Below are positions 35,016 through 47,339 of a stretch of 64,000 nt of DNA, in pieces; within the stretch, counting starts at the first letter, position 1; each line of letters opens with the position of its first letter. The stretch covers positions 6,225,079-6,289,078 of the forward strand of contig JAJEKV010000036.1 of the NCBI GenBank assembly GCA_021234155.1. The letters are read 5' to 3'. Under the pieces are notes generated by a model that worked only from the letters and a program-made list of their open reading frames with translations, had not been told where the DNA came from and did no database searches. Source of the DNA: Isoetes taiwanensis (lineage: Eukaryota; Streptophyta; Lycopodiopsida; Isoetales; Isoetaceae). A program made the position numbers and the translations under genes.

Positions 35016-38000
35016 TGGATGATGCACGAAGAAAATCAAAAGGGAAGGAACGTGAAATGGGTTCTAGCAGCAAGAAGTCAAAATCCCTTCCTAGAACAAG
35101 CAATGCATCCGTTTCCTTGAGTAATTCCATTTCAAAAGAGGTTCTTACTCAATCTCAAATTCTGGAACAAATTGCATCTCTTACGCAGCTATTGAGCCCA
35201 GAAACTATGGGTAAGACCAATGAGATAGTGGACAGAAGGGCTGAAGATGTCCAAGGCCACAAAGGAGGTAGAAAAAGTGGCAAAAGCAGAAGGAAATTGT
35301 CTGAGGCATCAACTTCCAAAGGAGGAGCATACATCCGCAAAATGAGAAGAATGAAGATCTTGCGTAAGAAGATGATCCATGTGGAAGGAGTGCTAAATCG
35401 ATAGAGCTAAAACTTCTCTCAAAATCTAAGGTATCTCGTTTTTTTAAGTTTTGTGCCTTTGTTCGAAGTTTCTAAGTTTTAATAAATTCACATCCAAAAT
35501 TTATATCGAGGTTAGATTTTACAGTTATGGTTTGATTCTGCTTTTGTTCCTCTTCTCTCTACAAATTTAATGTTTATTGTAAGTGAACAAGATGAACATG
35601 CATTTGCTGTGCGTTTTGTCAACTCTGATCTGCATGTGGCATGTTGAAAGTCTAAAAGGTTATCGCGATCCCTTCCTCGAGTATCTATACCGAGGACATA
35701 ATGGAATTGCATGTTGCTCGCCTCCGATTTGTTCAGACACTGGAAGCCCCGAAAGGAGATTACAAATCACTTAATTTTTGTCAATGTGCCATGTCTTATA
35801 TTAACCTGCATTAGATTTCAGATCTGCCAGAACCCATCTTTAGAGAAATGGATATTTGTCTCAAAGTACTTCTCACCCAACACAGTCGTCTGGGGTGTTT
35901 GTGCAATATAACAGCTGATCCAAAATGGATAGTAGAGTCTCATACACAAAGACACACTCGTTGGACTTACCAGAGGGAGGAGAAGTAATAAAATGTCAAG
36001 AAATGATCTCGACCTAGTAGCGATGATGTAAATATTACCATTGTGTGCCTTGGATTGGTAGCCAAATTTTCTCGCATCTTCTTCCTCCATCATAAGAACC
36101 CGAAGGGCTGCTAGCAACCTTGTCGGAATAGTAGTCTCTAATTCACTTTTGCATAACGCTGCAGTGCGAACCATATGTGAACATGCTATATTGCATTTTT
36201 GAAACAACAAGTGTTTGTATGGAGATGTAGAGGCATCAGGAAAGTTTTGAACTTCTGCTATCAAACTAGGGGATTAAATTTGATGTCCTTCTTTCCCTTC
36301 TTATTAGATGACTTTCTTCATCCGGGGCCAGCAGCAGGTCTCAGCTCCTGAAGGAGAAGGCGCTTCACTTATATCTACGGCCTACTATATTAAGTATGCT
36401 CATTTCCCCGCATATTCTTGCAACGTCTCTTAAGAAACACTGGCATAAATGTTAGACAGTAGGTCATAGGCTCCAGAATGAAAATTGTGTTGTGCATTTT
36501 GCAAACACTAAGTAGGGCCATCCATATACGAATATTGCAGTTTGCAGTCATTTTAAGAATGGGTTGTGCTTCATTAAAACATCCTGCACGACCTAGAAGT
36601 CAACCATACAAGCAACATGAATGATGGAAGGTTTTATGCCATGGTATTTTTTCGTAGACTCAAAATACTAAAGGCCTTCTTCCACAAGTCCAATACGACT
36701 AAATGCAGCAAGGATATATGCAGCAAATCCATGTTTTTCATTGTCTTGCATGTTGTGAGATATTCCACAACTACTGCTGCAGCAGCATGCTGAGCATATC
36801 CAGCAATGATTGAACCCCATGAACCAGCAATGATTCTGTAATCCATTAAATAATTTGCATGCTTCCTCCAAGCTTCCGCATTTAGCACAGATATCAATAA
36901 TGGCATTTTCCACAATATCGGATTGAAGCCCACTCTCCACAATCTGCAAGTGAATATGCTAAGGTGAATACACATCCACTGCTTCTATTTTATTGGATCT
37001 TCTAAGGTCCGTTTATTTGCTCCATTTTCTGCTTATCGTCTTATTTTTGCTTCGCATTTTATCTGACTTAGAGTGCTCTTGTGCGCAGTCCAGCGTGAAC
37101 TCTATCACGCACTAATGAACTAATCTTGTTTCTTGGATTGCTAGACGTGTACATATGTAAAAAGTGTTTTTCAAATTCATAGTTGTTGGATAGGAAGTTC
37201 ATGATAATAAAAGCAAGTGATATTGCTAGAAATTGGCTTAGTGCAAATGTCTTGGATTTATAGGATCCCATATTCTAAGCTGCACATAAACTTAACAATC
37301 ATGTAGCTGTTTGCTGTGCATGTAACATGCGCCTTCGATTCTATAATTTAAATGATAATAATTGTGTGGTTTTGTCAACTCTGATCTGCATGTGGCATAA
37401 CAGTGCTAGTGCTGTTTACACTTGTTATATTACTAATCTAGAGGATTGCCATAAATGCTGTTTAAATAGCTTTGCATCATTGTTAACTAGTATGCAGTCA
37501 CTGGTTCTATTTTATTGGATCTTCTAAGGTCAGTTTATTTGCTCCATTTTCTGCTTATCGTCTATTTTCTGCTTCGCATTTTATCTGACTTGAGTGCTCT
37601 GTGCGCAGTCCAGCATGAACTCTATCATGCATTACATTATACTGCATTAAGCTAGTAGGATCCAATAAACTAATATTATTTCTTGGATTGCTAGACGTGT
37701 ACATATGGAGGTGGGCAGATCCATATGGATTATGAAGGTAAGAAATTTATGAACTCGGCAAATGAGTACATGAAATTTCACTGCTATGATATCCACCTGA
37801 AATGGCCAAACGTTAAGCGTAGCCATAAACAACGCGTGATTCATGATCTGAAGCAGCATTATGGTGTTGGATTTTCTAAGCGCCATGTCTTGAAAAGGCT
37901 TGGTAGGAGATGGAATCATTACAGGTAATGCTGCAGCCTTGTTCTCAAGATGTTGTATTTCAGTCTGTTTTATTATAAGAAGAGAAGATCTTAATATGTT

Positions 38001-38930
38001 TCTGGATTTTGTAGAACAAAGTTAAGGAAGCTACCTGGATAAACCCGATGAGGTAGATGATGATTCTTGGCAGTTATTTATACAAGACAGCAGAAAAGTC
38101 TATACTCGCAATATACAAGCTGCTGCAGCAAGAGAAACCAGGCAATATACGGGTTCTGGTGGGGATGACTATATCAAAACTGAATTTGTAAGGTCATTTC
38201 TTTGGCATTCAAATTGTTTATCTTTTATGCTCGTTCTTACTAGCTTAAGAAAAAAAAATTAGTTCAAGTATTACTGTGGCTATCCCACGGATATGGAACT
38301 CGATAACATAAAACAGGTTGGTGGGTTCTCAAAGTGGATCAAAGATCAAGACACATTTGATAAAATGGTATGACTTTATTTTCAAACTTCTTTCATCTTC
38401 AGAAACTAACTTTACCTTTTGCCTAGTTCAATGCAAGGGACTTTTGCGTAAGGGGGTGCGATTTAAATGCATCTTCAAACCCAAAACAATATCCAAGAAG
38501 GTATTTATATGTTTTGAGCTGCCATCATCTGTTTTTCTGCTCATTTAATTGGCTTTCTTTCTTTTTCCTATTATGTAGGTTAACAATCAGGAGGAAGGAC
38601 CATCCCAATTGAACATAGTTGAAACTGAAGATGAGGTGGATATAGTTGGTTTAAATGAAGATCCTTCATTACAAGTAGGTTTTTTTCCCTTAAAATATGC
38701 TATTCAAAAAGCTGTTTTTTAATATTTCTTATTGTGAAATGTAGGAAATGAATGAAAGTGATAATGACGATACATCAGATAGTAGTGCCAGCTCATCATC
38801 AAGTGGATCTTCAAGTGGCTCTTACTCTAGCAGTGGAGATGAGTTTGAAGAATCACCAAGGAAAGAATCACCTTTGAAGAAGAAGAAATCTTGCCGGGAC
38901 ATTGCACGAGAAATATATTCCCGAATCTGA
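35015..38930 (+). CDS. Second CACTA gene (TNPA-like), spliced
   Basis: The first exon starts at ATG 35015 and runs to a donor at about 35363 (TTGC/GTAAGAAG). It is Ser/Lys-rich with SKEVLTQSQILEQIASLTQL. Later exons follow a ~2.3-kb intron. 37700-37925 encodes YDIHLKWPNVKRSHKQRVIH and FSKRHVLKRLGRRWNHYR, like the Transposase_24-type conserved block in plant En/Spm second genes. About 38012-38195 holds DSWQLFIQDSRK, about 38315-38365 GGFSKWIKDQDTFDKM, 38579-38673 an acidic stretch, and 38745-38930 an Asp/Ser-rich tail ending KKKKSCRDIAREIYSRI. Exon borders after the first are approximate and a small frame problem sits near 38035. Proteins of this class bind subterminal repeats; that role is inferred from position. 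Confidence 0.6.
36380..36960 (-). pseudogene. Captured PPR gene fragment inside the CACTA element
   Basis: On the minus strand 36949-36850 reads VESGLQSDIVENAIID.CAKCGSLEEACKLFN, the GNALIDMYAKCG-type signature of plant PPR (PCMP/PLS) proteins. SIIAGYAQH (about 36810) and AAFSRIGLVEEGL (about 36690) follow in neighbouring frames, and then GRAGCFNEAQ, IWMALLSVCKMH and LEP (about 36590-36460), the E-motif region. Frame changes and lost residues show it is not functional. It lies antisense within the large intron of the second CACTA gene, so it was most likely captured by the element from a host organelle RNA-editing or processing gene. Confidence 0.75.
37000..37710. repeat. Direct duplication inside the CACTA element
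   Basis: About 160 bp (TTTTATTGGATCTTCTAAGG to TTGGATTGCTAGACGTGTAC, then ATATG) occurs at 36989-37157 and again, with a 40-bp addition, at 37508-37707. A second pair (TTTTGTCAACTCTGATCTGC, then ATGTGGCAT) sits at 35617-35643 and 37372-37398. The right copy of the first pair leads straight into the coding block of the second gene. Confidence 0.75.
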
Positions 38931-39912
38931 ACCATCCCATAACTCCTCTTGAGGCGTCCTTATTCCAACCTGTTTTCTTTTGCATGTGTTCTCTCCAAGA
39001 TGTGTTGTGTTTGTGTTCCCTTGGAGATGTCTTCTCATAGAGAAATGTCTGTTATAGATTTTGGATAATATCAATAAAGCTTAAACCATTTGAGCAATAT
39101 CTTCTGATTTTTTACTATGATTTTCATATAACTATGTAAATAATAATTCAAGTCCTTTGGAAACTCTACAAAACAAATGTACAATATATTAATTTCCATG
39201 AGACTGATTATTTACTTGCACAAATCGTACAAAATAGGAAAAGAATTTAAATGGTACCAAAAATCGTGGCAAATGTTATTACATGTGGTATTATATGTGA
39301 CTCTTTAGTGTAATTATAATTTTGTGAATGACGTTATGTATGAGATTGTGGATGATACTAAGAGACATTTATAATCATCGACACTAATTAGCATACATTT
39401 TGTTCTTAAATGTGGCCGTATAGGTGTCCATATGAATGACAGTATAGGTGTTTATATGAATGACAATATAAGTATTAATAGATTTGACATTATTAATGAT
39501 ACAATGGGTGATATTATCGTTGATCATATTTGATACTATTGATGATGTATTTTTTAACCTTATAAATGTTGATATATGTGGTATTTATGATGGCAATATA
39601 TATGGTATTAACCATGGTACCATTCGTGATATTTATCTTGATACTACAAATGACATTGTTATATCAAGAGAGCTGGTGCTGATGCGGACTCAAACATGAC
39701 ACTATCAGTGCCATAAGTATTCCATAAAAAATGATATAATAGATGATGCAATGGATGACGTTATAGATGATTTTAACATTGACGATAAATTTGACGCAGT
39801 TGCGTCAACAGGTATGGTCATCTATTGTATCACTTGCTAAAAATTTTAAAATCCTCATTTTAGGCACATAAATGACGAAACTGGTGACTTAAAGTGCCTA
39901 TCCTCTTGTAGT

Positions 39913-40700
39913 TGTCTACCTTGGTCAGGAATGTAGCCAAAAACTGGGAGGATGCTGAAAATATGATAAAAACAGAGTTAGAGTAGCACAACCTGACTGG
40001 TGAAAATGAAGAGGAGCAAAGTGAAATCTTATACACTTCTAGTGGAAAGGCACGTGGAGGACAAGGTAAACTAGGACCCTGCTTCATATGTAATGCCTAT
40101 GGGAATCTTACAGCCAATTGTCCTAAAAATAAAGGCAATAAATGTTATAATTGTGAAGGATTTGGCCATGTAGCTTCTAACTGCTCAAGTCCAAGGGACT
40201 TTTCAAAGAGGCAAGAAGAAAACATGTCTAAGGCTGGCAGGGGCATGGGTTATAACACCAGAGGGAGAGCAGCTCGAGGAAGAGGAAGAGGCAGATCTGC
40301 TGAACTCAATGTGGCCAGTGAAAAAGTTACTGAACCAGCAGAAGAACTTGATGAAAATGCTGAGGTAAGTTGTTCTAAATTACTAGCAGTAGTTTCAGAT
40401 TTCAAACTAAAGGATGTTGACAATTTGTATGTGTTAGATAGTGGAGCTGAGAGAAGCGTGATCAAGTCACCTTCTATGCTCAGAGAAAAGATCCACAAGT
40501 CCTCAAGTTTTGTGCAGATGGGTGATGGCAATCTGCGAAAGGTGGATCAAGCAGGATTACTAGAGATATTTGATCTCAAAGGGAATTCAGTCATTCTAGA
40601 GAATGTACTGTGTGTACCCAACCTAGTTAGAAATCTAATCTCTGTAACATAGTTGGTAGATCTGGGTTATCATGTTCATTTTGAACCTCTTGAATGTAAA
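39913..40700 (+). pseudogene. Copia gag C-terminus (zinc knuckles) and protease
   Basis: Gag resumes after the CACTA element (VRNVAKNWEDAENM). Two CCHC-type knuckles follow: CFICNAYGNLTANC at about 40080, where Asn replaces the zinc-binding His, and an intact CYNCEGFGHVASNC at about 40142. An RGRAARGRGRGR stretch precedes the aspartic protease, whose catalytic motif reads LDSGAERSVI at about 40435. The block ends FDLKGNSVILENVLCVPNLV. There is a TAG in the gag part (near 39988) and another stop after the protease (40650). Confidence 0.85.
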
Positions 40701-40794
40701 GTGCTATTGAAATGAAGTTAAATTTCTAGCAAAAAGAGTTGGCAGACTTTTTGCATTTCATAACAAAATTCATGAGACCATTAATGTTGTCATG

Positions 40795-41640
40795 ACACCA
40801 ACAATTGAATTGTGGCATGAAAGGCTAGGACATACTCATGCAAACAACAAATTTCATGGCCAAACAGGGACAAATCATAGCAGAAAACAAAGGATAAGAG
40901 AATCTAAATTGTGCAGGCTGTTTTAAAGGAAATCCAGCAGACTTCCAATTCCAAAGAAAGGCAAAGGAGCCAAGAAATTGATTGAACTAGTGCATAGTGA
41001 CCTCTGTGGTCCCTTGAATGTAAGAAGCATCTATGGCAACAGATATTTCATCACATTCACTGACGATTTTTCCAGGAAAACTAAATGCTATATATTAAGG
41101 ACCAAGGATCAGGCATTTGATGCATTCAAGTTGTACCAGGCTGGAGTAGAAAGACAAACAGATATGAAATTAAAGTGCTTAAGAACTGACAGAGGAGGAG
41201 AGTTTGTATCTGACAGGTTTAATAGCTATTGTTTCAAAAATGGGATTAGGAGACAAGTCATATGTTCACACACACCTCAGCAAAATGGAGTCTCAGAGAG
41301 GAAAAACAGTTCTATTCTAAATGCAGTTAGAGCCATGATCAAACATATGCCTATTTTTTTATGGGAGGAAGCAGTCAAGGCTGCTATGGATATTCAAAAC
41401 AAACTGCCATCAAGAAGCATTGATGGGAAGACTCCAGATGAATTATGATATGGTGTAAAACCCTCATATGATAAATTCAAATCATATGGTTGTCTTGCGT
41501 ATGCACTAGTTCCAGAAGAGGAGAGAAAAAAATTAGATGACAGAGCTATTGAATGTTATTTAATTGGCTATAATGAACTATCAAAAGGTTATCAGCTCCA
41601 TGATCCTTCAAGGAAAAGAATCATTGTTAGCATGGATGTA
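40795..41640 (+). pseudogene. Copia integrase
   Basis: A decayed pre-integrase block (ELWHERLGHTH) is followed by the catalytic core from 40978. It has LVHSDLCGPLNVRS (first Asp), TFTDDFSRKTKCYI, LRTDRGGEFVSDRF (second Asp, in LRTDRG) and HTPQQNGVSERKN (Glu). The chain continues through a stop at 41446 into YGVKPSYDKFKSYGC and CYLIGYNELSKGY, the end of the integrase region. It would insert the DNA copy into the genome. The zinc-binding Cys pair of the pre-integrase part is not intact. Confidence 0.88.
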
Positions 41641-43008
41641 TATTTCATTGAAAACAAACTCTATAAAGAAAGGAAAATAAACAGTGCAAGCAGACAAACA
41701 GATGAGGATTCTCACAAAGAAAAGAGAGTTACATTTGCTGATTTGGACAATGATGACTCAAGGACTGAACAACCAGTGATTGGAGATGAAGAAAATAAAG
41801 CTGAAAATTCAGAAGCTGAAGGTTTTGGGGAACAAAATACACTAGAAACAAACATGGAAAAGGCTCAAAAGAAATCGAGGAAAACAGAAACAGAAAAACT
41901 ATTGGAGGATACTATGGTTGACATGGATCATTATGGAAGGTCCAAGGAAGGGAAAAGTAGAAGGTTAAATGTTATAGAAGATCCAGAAGCTATCATAGTG
42001 GCAATCATAGAACCAAATGTACCACAAAGTTATGTTGAAGCTATCAAGGGAGTAGATGCTTTAAAGTGGAGACAAGCTATGGAAGAAGAGTTAAATGCTT
42101 TCAAAAGAACTGATACATATGAATTAGTAAAGAAACCAGAGGGAAAAAACATTGTTGCCAACAAATGGATATTTAAGAATAAGATTGCAACAAGGCCAGA
42201 CTTGTTGCAAAGGGATATTCTCAGAAAAAAAGGACTAGACTATGATGAAACATTCTCTCCCATAGTTAAACTTGCAAGCATCAGGATACTCTTGGCATAT
42301 GCAAATGCAAATGATTTAGAAATCCATCATATGGATGTCAGCACAACATTTCTAAATGCTAAACTTGAGGAAGATATTTTCATGCAACAAGCAGAAGGAT
42401 TTGAAGAAGGAACAGGAATGGTATGGAAATTAAAACGTGCAGTCTATGGGCTCAAGCAATCTCCCAGAGAATGGTATAAGTGTATGGATAATTTTTTGAG
42501 AACAAGTGGATTCAAGAAACTTGAAAGTGATGGAAATATATATTTGTTTAAGGACGAACAGAAATTTTGCATCATTGCATTATATGTAGATGATTGTATT
42601 ATAGTTGCCAATGATATCACATGTCTGGATGACTGCAAGCATATCCTCAAGTCCAAATTCAAGATGACAGATCTGGGAGAGCTTAAAAGATTTTTGGGGA
42701 TTGAGGTAACAAGAAATAAAGGTGAAAAAAGGCTGGTTCTTATTACTCAAACAATTAACATTCAGAATATTCTTGATAGATTTGGAATGGGAAGTTGTAA
42801 TAGTGCTGCTGCTCCTCTTATAACAGGGCATAAAATATCTGCCAACATGTGCCCAAAATCAGAAGTTGAAATCACTGAAATGTTGGATATTCTATACAGG
42901 GAACTAATAGGCTCCCTATTGTATGTGGCTAACTGTACACGCCCTGACATTGCATTTTCTGTGAGTTTGCTGAGCAGATATTCTAATAATCCAGGGAAGA
43001 GTCACTGA
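41632..43008 (+). pseudogene. Copia reverse transcriptase
   Basis: An open frame of 458 codons. After an acidic linker come WRQAMEEELNAFKRTDTYEL, WIFKNKI, IHHMDVSTTFLNAKLEEDIF, VYGLKQSPREWYK, and the catalytic ALYVDDCIIV at about 42580-42610. The chain goes on to FLGIEVTRNKGEKRL and CTRPDIAFSVSLLSRYSNN. MDVSTTFL replaces the family's usual MDVKTAFL. About ten residues are lost between KIATRPDL and KKGLDYDETF, where the family normally has KARLVAKGF. The frame ends at a TGA at 43006, right before the inverted segment. Confidence 0.9.
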
Positions 43009-43032
43009 GTAGCAGCAAAAAGAGTATTAAGA

Positions 43033-43443
43033 CATGAATAACAACACTCCTCCTTCATGTCATGATTCTGAACACTTCTGATATAACTTGTCTGATATAG
43101 CTCCTCCTTCATATCATGATCCTGAACAACTCTGATATAATTTGTCTGATATAACAACTCATCTTTTTTCTGTATTCCCAGCATAAGTCTGAACTTGTCA
43201 AACTTAATTTGAGGTAAAGCTTTGGTTAAAATGTCTACAATCTGTTCTTGTGTGCTCACATATTCAACTGAGATAACCTTTTTAGCAACCTGCTCCCTGA
43301 TAAAGTGCATATGAATTTCAATATGCTTGGTTCTTTGATGCATTACTGGATTTTTGGTGATAGCTATGCAACTTAAACTATCACTTAACAATGTAGTGGG
43401 ACGACTTTGAATCAATCCTAACTCATTGAGCAGTCTCCTTGCC
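43033..43443 (-). repeat. Inverted copy of the Copia RNase H/3'-LTR-edge segment
   Basis: This ~410-bp block is the reverse complement of about 56062-56478, with only a few changes. It therefore contains, backwards, the RNase H end, the polypurine tract and the first ~15 bases of the 3' LTR. It is joined on one side to the RT end (43031) and on the other to a second copy of an internal RT segment (43444). Confidence 0.93.
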
Positions 43444-43567
43444 CATACTCAAACAATTAACATTCAGAATATTCTTGATAGATTTGGAATCGGAAGTTGT
43501 AATAGTGTTGCTGCTCCTCTTATAACAGGGCATAAAATATATGCCAACATGTGCCCAAAATCAGAAG
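43444..43567 (+). repeat. Second copy of an RT segment
   Basis: 43444-43567 repeats 42744-42867 in direct orientation with about three changes. It stops at the insertion of the 12.1-kb transposon and resumes on its far side at 55671, continuing as a duplicate of 42864-43031. Confidence 0.93.
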
Positions 43568-43965
43568 AACCATCATTCAATTAAATTGGGATTATGTCTT
43601 AATTTTGGGATAAATTTTATATTGCACTTTTTTAGTAACTTTGTTAAATTCACTTTTTTAGTAACTTTGTTGCCCTTAGACTAGAATAGACGTTAACATA
43701 TAATCACACACGGGAATATAAATTCACACCTTAACTTCAAATTACAAAATCATATATCATGAAACTCAAGTAGTACACAACTTTTATTAAAAGTGATTGA
43801 TACATAGTAACTGTTTATCATTTTTCCACCAACATCCCCAAGGATATGAGAACCTTATTCCTTACATCCACGAGGTATTGTAACTCTCATTTGTTTTACT
43901 AGGAATAGTTTTTTGGAGTCCATGAGTACAATACGGTTTCAATGTCTAGCCAAAGATCGGGATCA

Positions 43966-46219
43966 CTAGGATTTTCTCCTCCACCTCTTTGTCCAACAAT
44001 CTGAATATCTTTCTTTATCGGTGACATTACTCAACCGATGTCTTTGGACACCACCATTCCACGCCAAGACCTTATTGAAGTTAACATCACCTTCTTCTTT
44101 GCAAATATCGAGATAGTCCATCCCAACCACCTTTGGATAGGTCTCTAGATCTGCTGGTTTTACTACTACAAATTGGTGGCACTCCACGTCGGTAGAAGGT
44201 TCATAACAATCCATGCCTAGATATTTTGGCCTATCCTTCTTAGGACCAACATAGTGTTTATCAGATTGAGGAGGAGCATATGCCTTCACAATGCTACTAA
44301 TGGTACCATCATCTTCGTCAGCACCAGCTAATGTTTTCCACTTACTTTTAGGGAACCACCCTTCCAGAATTTGTGCACGAGGATGTGTCTACCCTCATCC
44401 AACAAGTTGATCACCTTCTTCCAATAATCTATCAATGCACGATTAGTCTCATCAGAATTAGTTTGCCAATGCTTGATGTAGTCATTGATGCCATCCTTAG
44501 TCAAGCCCAATTGCTTGACTTCTTGATTGGTTTTAGAGCTTTTGGTTGACGGGGGAGGTATCATAGGCTTGCCATTTGCATCCCTGCGCCAAATTTCTGC
44601 CCCACCTCTCCACTTCTCCTCAAGAAGGTCTCATTTTCCATTGCATGATTGGAATCCCTTCTCTCACCCAAAAAGTGAATTGAAGAGGTCTAGAATGACC
44701 TTCCATGTCGAGAGCATAACCATCCACAAAACTCTTCCAATCAGGCACTTCTTCTATGATAGATCCTATAGGAGATGGATTTGTACATCCATGAAATATT
44801 TCCAATAGCACAGGAAAGTTGGTAAGCTGTCTGTTTGTCTCAATACATGACTATATTTTCCAAACAATGCATCCACATCCTCATGAGTATGTCAGGGCAT
44901 TAGGAACCCCAAATTGACTCTTTCAAAAATACCCACGGTGTTAAGTAGGATAGGAAAGAAAACATCCACCTATTCTTATTTTGACCAGCACAATTATCTA
45001 GTTGCAAGAGGAGCTTTACGGGCGGATCTCGAGGTTTAGCACGAGATGTTGAAGCTCCAACATGTTCATTAGGTCCATTCCTCCTAAATCTTGCCTTGCT
45101 AAACTTTTCAATACTATTAGGGTTCCATCCAACAATGCACTATGTAGTGCACGGCTAGCTGTAGGATCTGTGAGGTGACCATTGTAACCCTTCTCATAGT
45201 TTCTTAAACACCTCATGATACTCCCAATGTGAAAATCTGGACCATCACTCCACAACTCTAAACTGAAATGGCCATAATAGGTGCGAGAGGCTGCCCATGC
45301 AATATTGCCCCGATCATTGAAATCTGCAAGGGTATGATCTTCCACATGACTTAGGAATGTACTTGAATTGTGGAAGACAAGTCTTCTGTTGGTCCATTTT
45401 ATCATGTATAATACATAGATAGTTATTAGGTTCCATTGCGGATAAGGTCCTCCACATCCAATAAGTTGATCTACATGATAGTTGATCCGTCATATGGTCC
45501 TTCATATGTTCCCTTATCTTTGCCCTTAGACTTGGTTGCACGGTCTTATCTAGTGTCTCCTTCAGCTTAGCACATAAATTGCACTTGGCAAAGTTGTTTG
45601 AAGTTGCTATGGTCACATGCTTGAAATGCTTATTCCATAGCCTACTAAAACGGGCTGGGATATAGAGGCCACTCCAAGTTCAAGCAATGCATTTATTTCC
45701 TCTAATATGCTCTTCTCGGGTACAATGGGATGGCAATCTCTTTTCAACAATAACTCTACCCATTCATCCTTCTTACTCTTATGTGGCATGTTTTCGCATT
45801 GAAATCCACATATCTTTCAAATATTTCCTTTGCGGCTATAGTTCTTGAGGTAGGCCTTACCGGGCCGGTGTTCCCATGCAATGCAATTTTACTACCATTT
45901 TCATGTCTCTTTTTGCGGTTGTGCCAAGAAGAGGTTGGAATTCCATGTATAGCCATCCATGCTTTTGAACATATCCACTTTCCATTCAATGGGAATCTTT
46001 TCTTCTTTGATCTTTCATCTGAATTGCATAGCCAAATATGGTGTACATGAAATTCCTCCTGCTATCACACTTATGTTCCTGATATGTAGCTCTTGCTCCC
46101 ACCAACTCCTCTATTGTGAACATTCTAACACAAGAAGCCCAACAACATTCACCTCCTCTAACCTTCATCATAGCTTCAGGAGAACAATCATAATCGACTT
46201 GCATCTTTTGGTGGGATAA
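43966..46219 (-). pseudogene. Decayed DDE-type transposase of the 12.1-kb element
   Basis: Read on the minus strand with several frameshifts and stops. 46204-45740: CCWASCVRMFTIEEL, then CSKAWMAIHGIPTSSWH..RKKRHENG and HGNTGPVRPTSRT. 45616-45314: FAKCNLCAKLKETLDK, REHMKDH and IHDKMDQQKTCLPQF (first acidic motif, DKMDQ, near 45405). 45405-45016: GHFSLELWSDGPDFHIGSIM. Near 45010-44990: LLQLDNCAGQNKNR (second, DNCAGQNKN). Near 44885-44860: HEDVDALFGKYS-like text (third). A C-terminal part follows (44811-43966: VPDWKSFVDGYALDMEGHSR, HYVGPKKDRPKYLGM). The CxxC-HxxxxH-DxMDQ-DNCxxQNKN-HEDVD order is a transposase type seen in Sola-like elements of non-flowering plants, algae and animals. Family naming is from memory. 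Confidence 0.65.
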
Positions 46220-46539
46220 TGTTTGAAAGTTGGAAGTGGCCTCTTGCTGCTTGTGTGAACATTGTTGACAATGGTTCTACATCTATAGGAAACGTGTAGT
46301 TCCCCTCGGGTTGAAATCATCCCTAGGCCATGCAACAATAGTTGGAACCTCTAGTTGCTTCACACAAGCTAGGCATTCTTGTTTGCCGAACCCTTTTCCT
46401 TCCAATTGTCATATAATTTTGAGATTGCCACACCTAACTTTGTCCTCCCCTAATCTTTCATCATTCACTTTGCATTGATAGGATCTGCTAGAACAATAAT
46501 CCCTTCTCCCTCTTGCCTCTCATTTGCATGCATGCGGGA

Positions 46540-46790
46540 TCTTGACCTTTTGTTTTTCCAATCGACCGAGTATAAAGTACAATTTCCTTTCCTTTGGCAT
46601 CATCCTTTTCATTTGAGGGCTTTTTCCTTTCCTTTGCCATCATCAACATCATTTGGAGTCTTTTCCTTTTCCTTTGCCATCATGAACATCATTTGAGGTA
46701 TTTTCCTTTCCTTGGCCATCATGTTCATTAGTTGGGGATTTTTCCTTGCCTTGATCAAAGATCATTAGGGGCTTTATTTTTAGCATTTTG
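46540..46790. repeat. ~45-bp minisatellite
   Basis: The unit CCTTT(C/T)CTTTGCCATCAT-CAACATCATTTG.. repeats about five times with variation. On the minus strand it encodes a repeating DGKGKEK-type charged linker just upstream of the transposase N-terminus, so it may be part of that gene. Confidence 0.6.
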
Positions 46791-47029
46791 CATGCCATTG
46801 ACCTAGAATGCATAAAAATATATAGTAAGTTAGCATATCCAAATAACCTCTCAATAACATGTTCATAAATGAAAGCCTCATATGTCTTATTCTATTTGAT
46901 CATTCTATTTATATAATGGGATTCCCCAAGTTATTTTCCTCAACATTATATATAAATAAAACCCTCTACTTATTAGCCTTATAACTTGTATCCTATAATA
47001 ACCTTTGTAATAAATTTTAACCTTGTAAA

Positions 47030-47245
47030 AGGGATAACCCTTATGAGGGTTAACCTTAAAAGGTTAACTTAACCATTAAAGGGATAACCTTGGTATCCTA
47101 TAATAACCCTTATAATAAATTGGATAACCTTGGTATCCTATAATAACCCTTATAATAAATTTAACCTTATTATTACAAGGGATAACCTTGGTATCCTATA
47201 ATAACCCTTATAATAAATTTAACATTGTTATTACAAGGGATAAAA
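47030..47245. repeat. Tandem repeat, ~58-bp and shorter units
   Basis: GGATAACCTTGGTATCCTAT followed by AATAACCCTTATAATAAAT occurs three times in full (from about 47082, 47125 and 47180), with degenerate copies before. GGTATCC..GGATAACC words also give local dyads. Confidence 0.8.
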
Positions 47246-47339
47246 TCGCGGTCCTTAAAACAATTAACCCGTGCAATAAATTTTCGCGGAAGTTATAATG
47301 GCGCGGTACGAAATTTTGAAAGCAGTTATTATTTCAAGT

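Larger units (their letters stand above)
29657..39912. mobile_element. CACTA (En/Spm) DNA transposon inserted in Copia gag
   Basis: The left end reads CACTACAAGAGGATAG and the right end is its complement, CTATCCTCTTGTAGT; the final G expected at 39913 is missing. The 3-bp target duplication is TGT (29654-29656 and 39913-39915). Removing the element restores the gag reading frame. It carries two divergent genes, TNP2-type transposase to the left and a second gene to the right, with ~190 bp between their start codons, plus repeat-rich subterminal regions. Length is 10.26 kb. Confidence 0.93.

Noticed and set aside
35818-36264. 148-codon minus-strand open frame in the CACTA element
   Set aside because: It sits next to the PPR fragment but shows no PPR signature or other domain; I could not support it as a gene.
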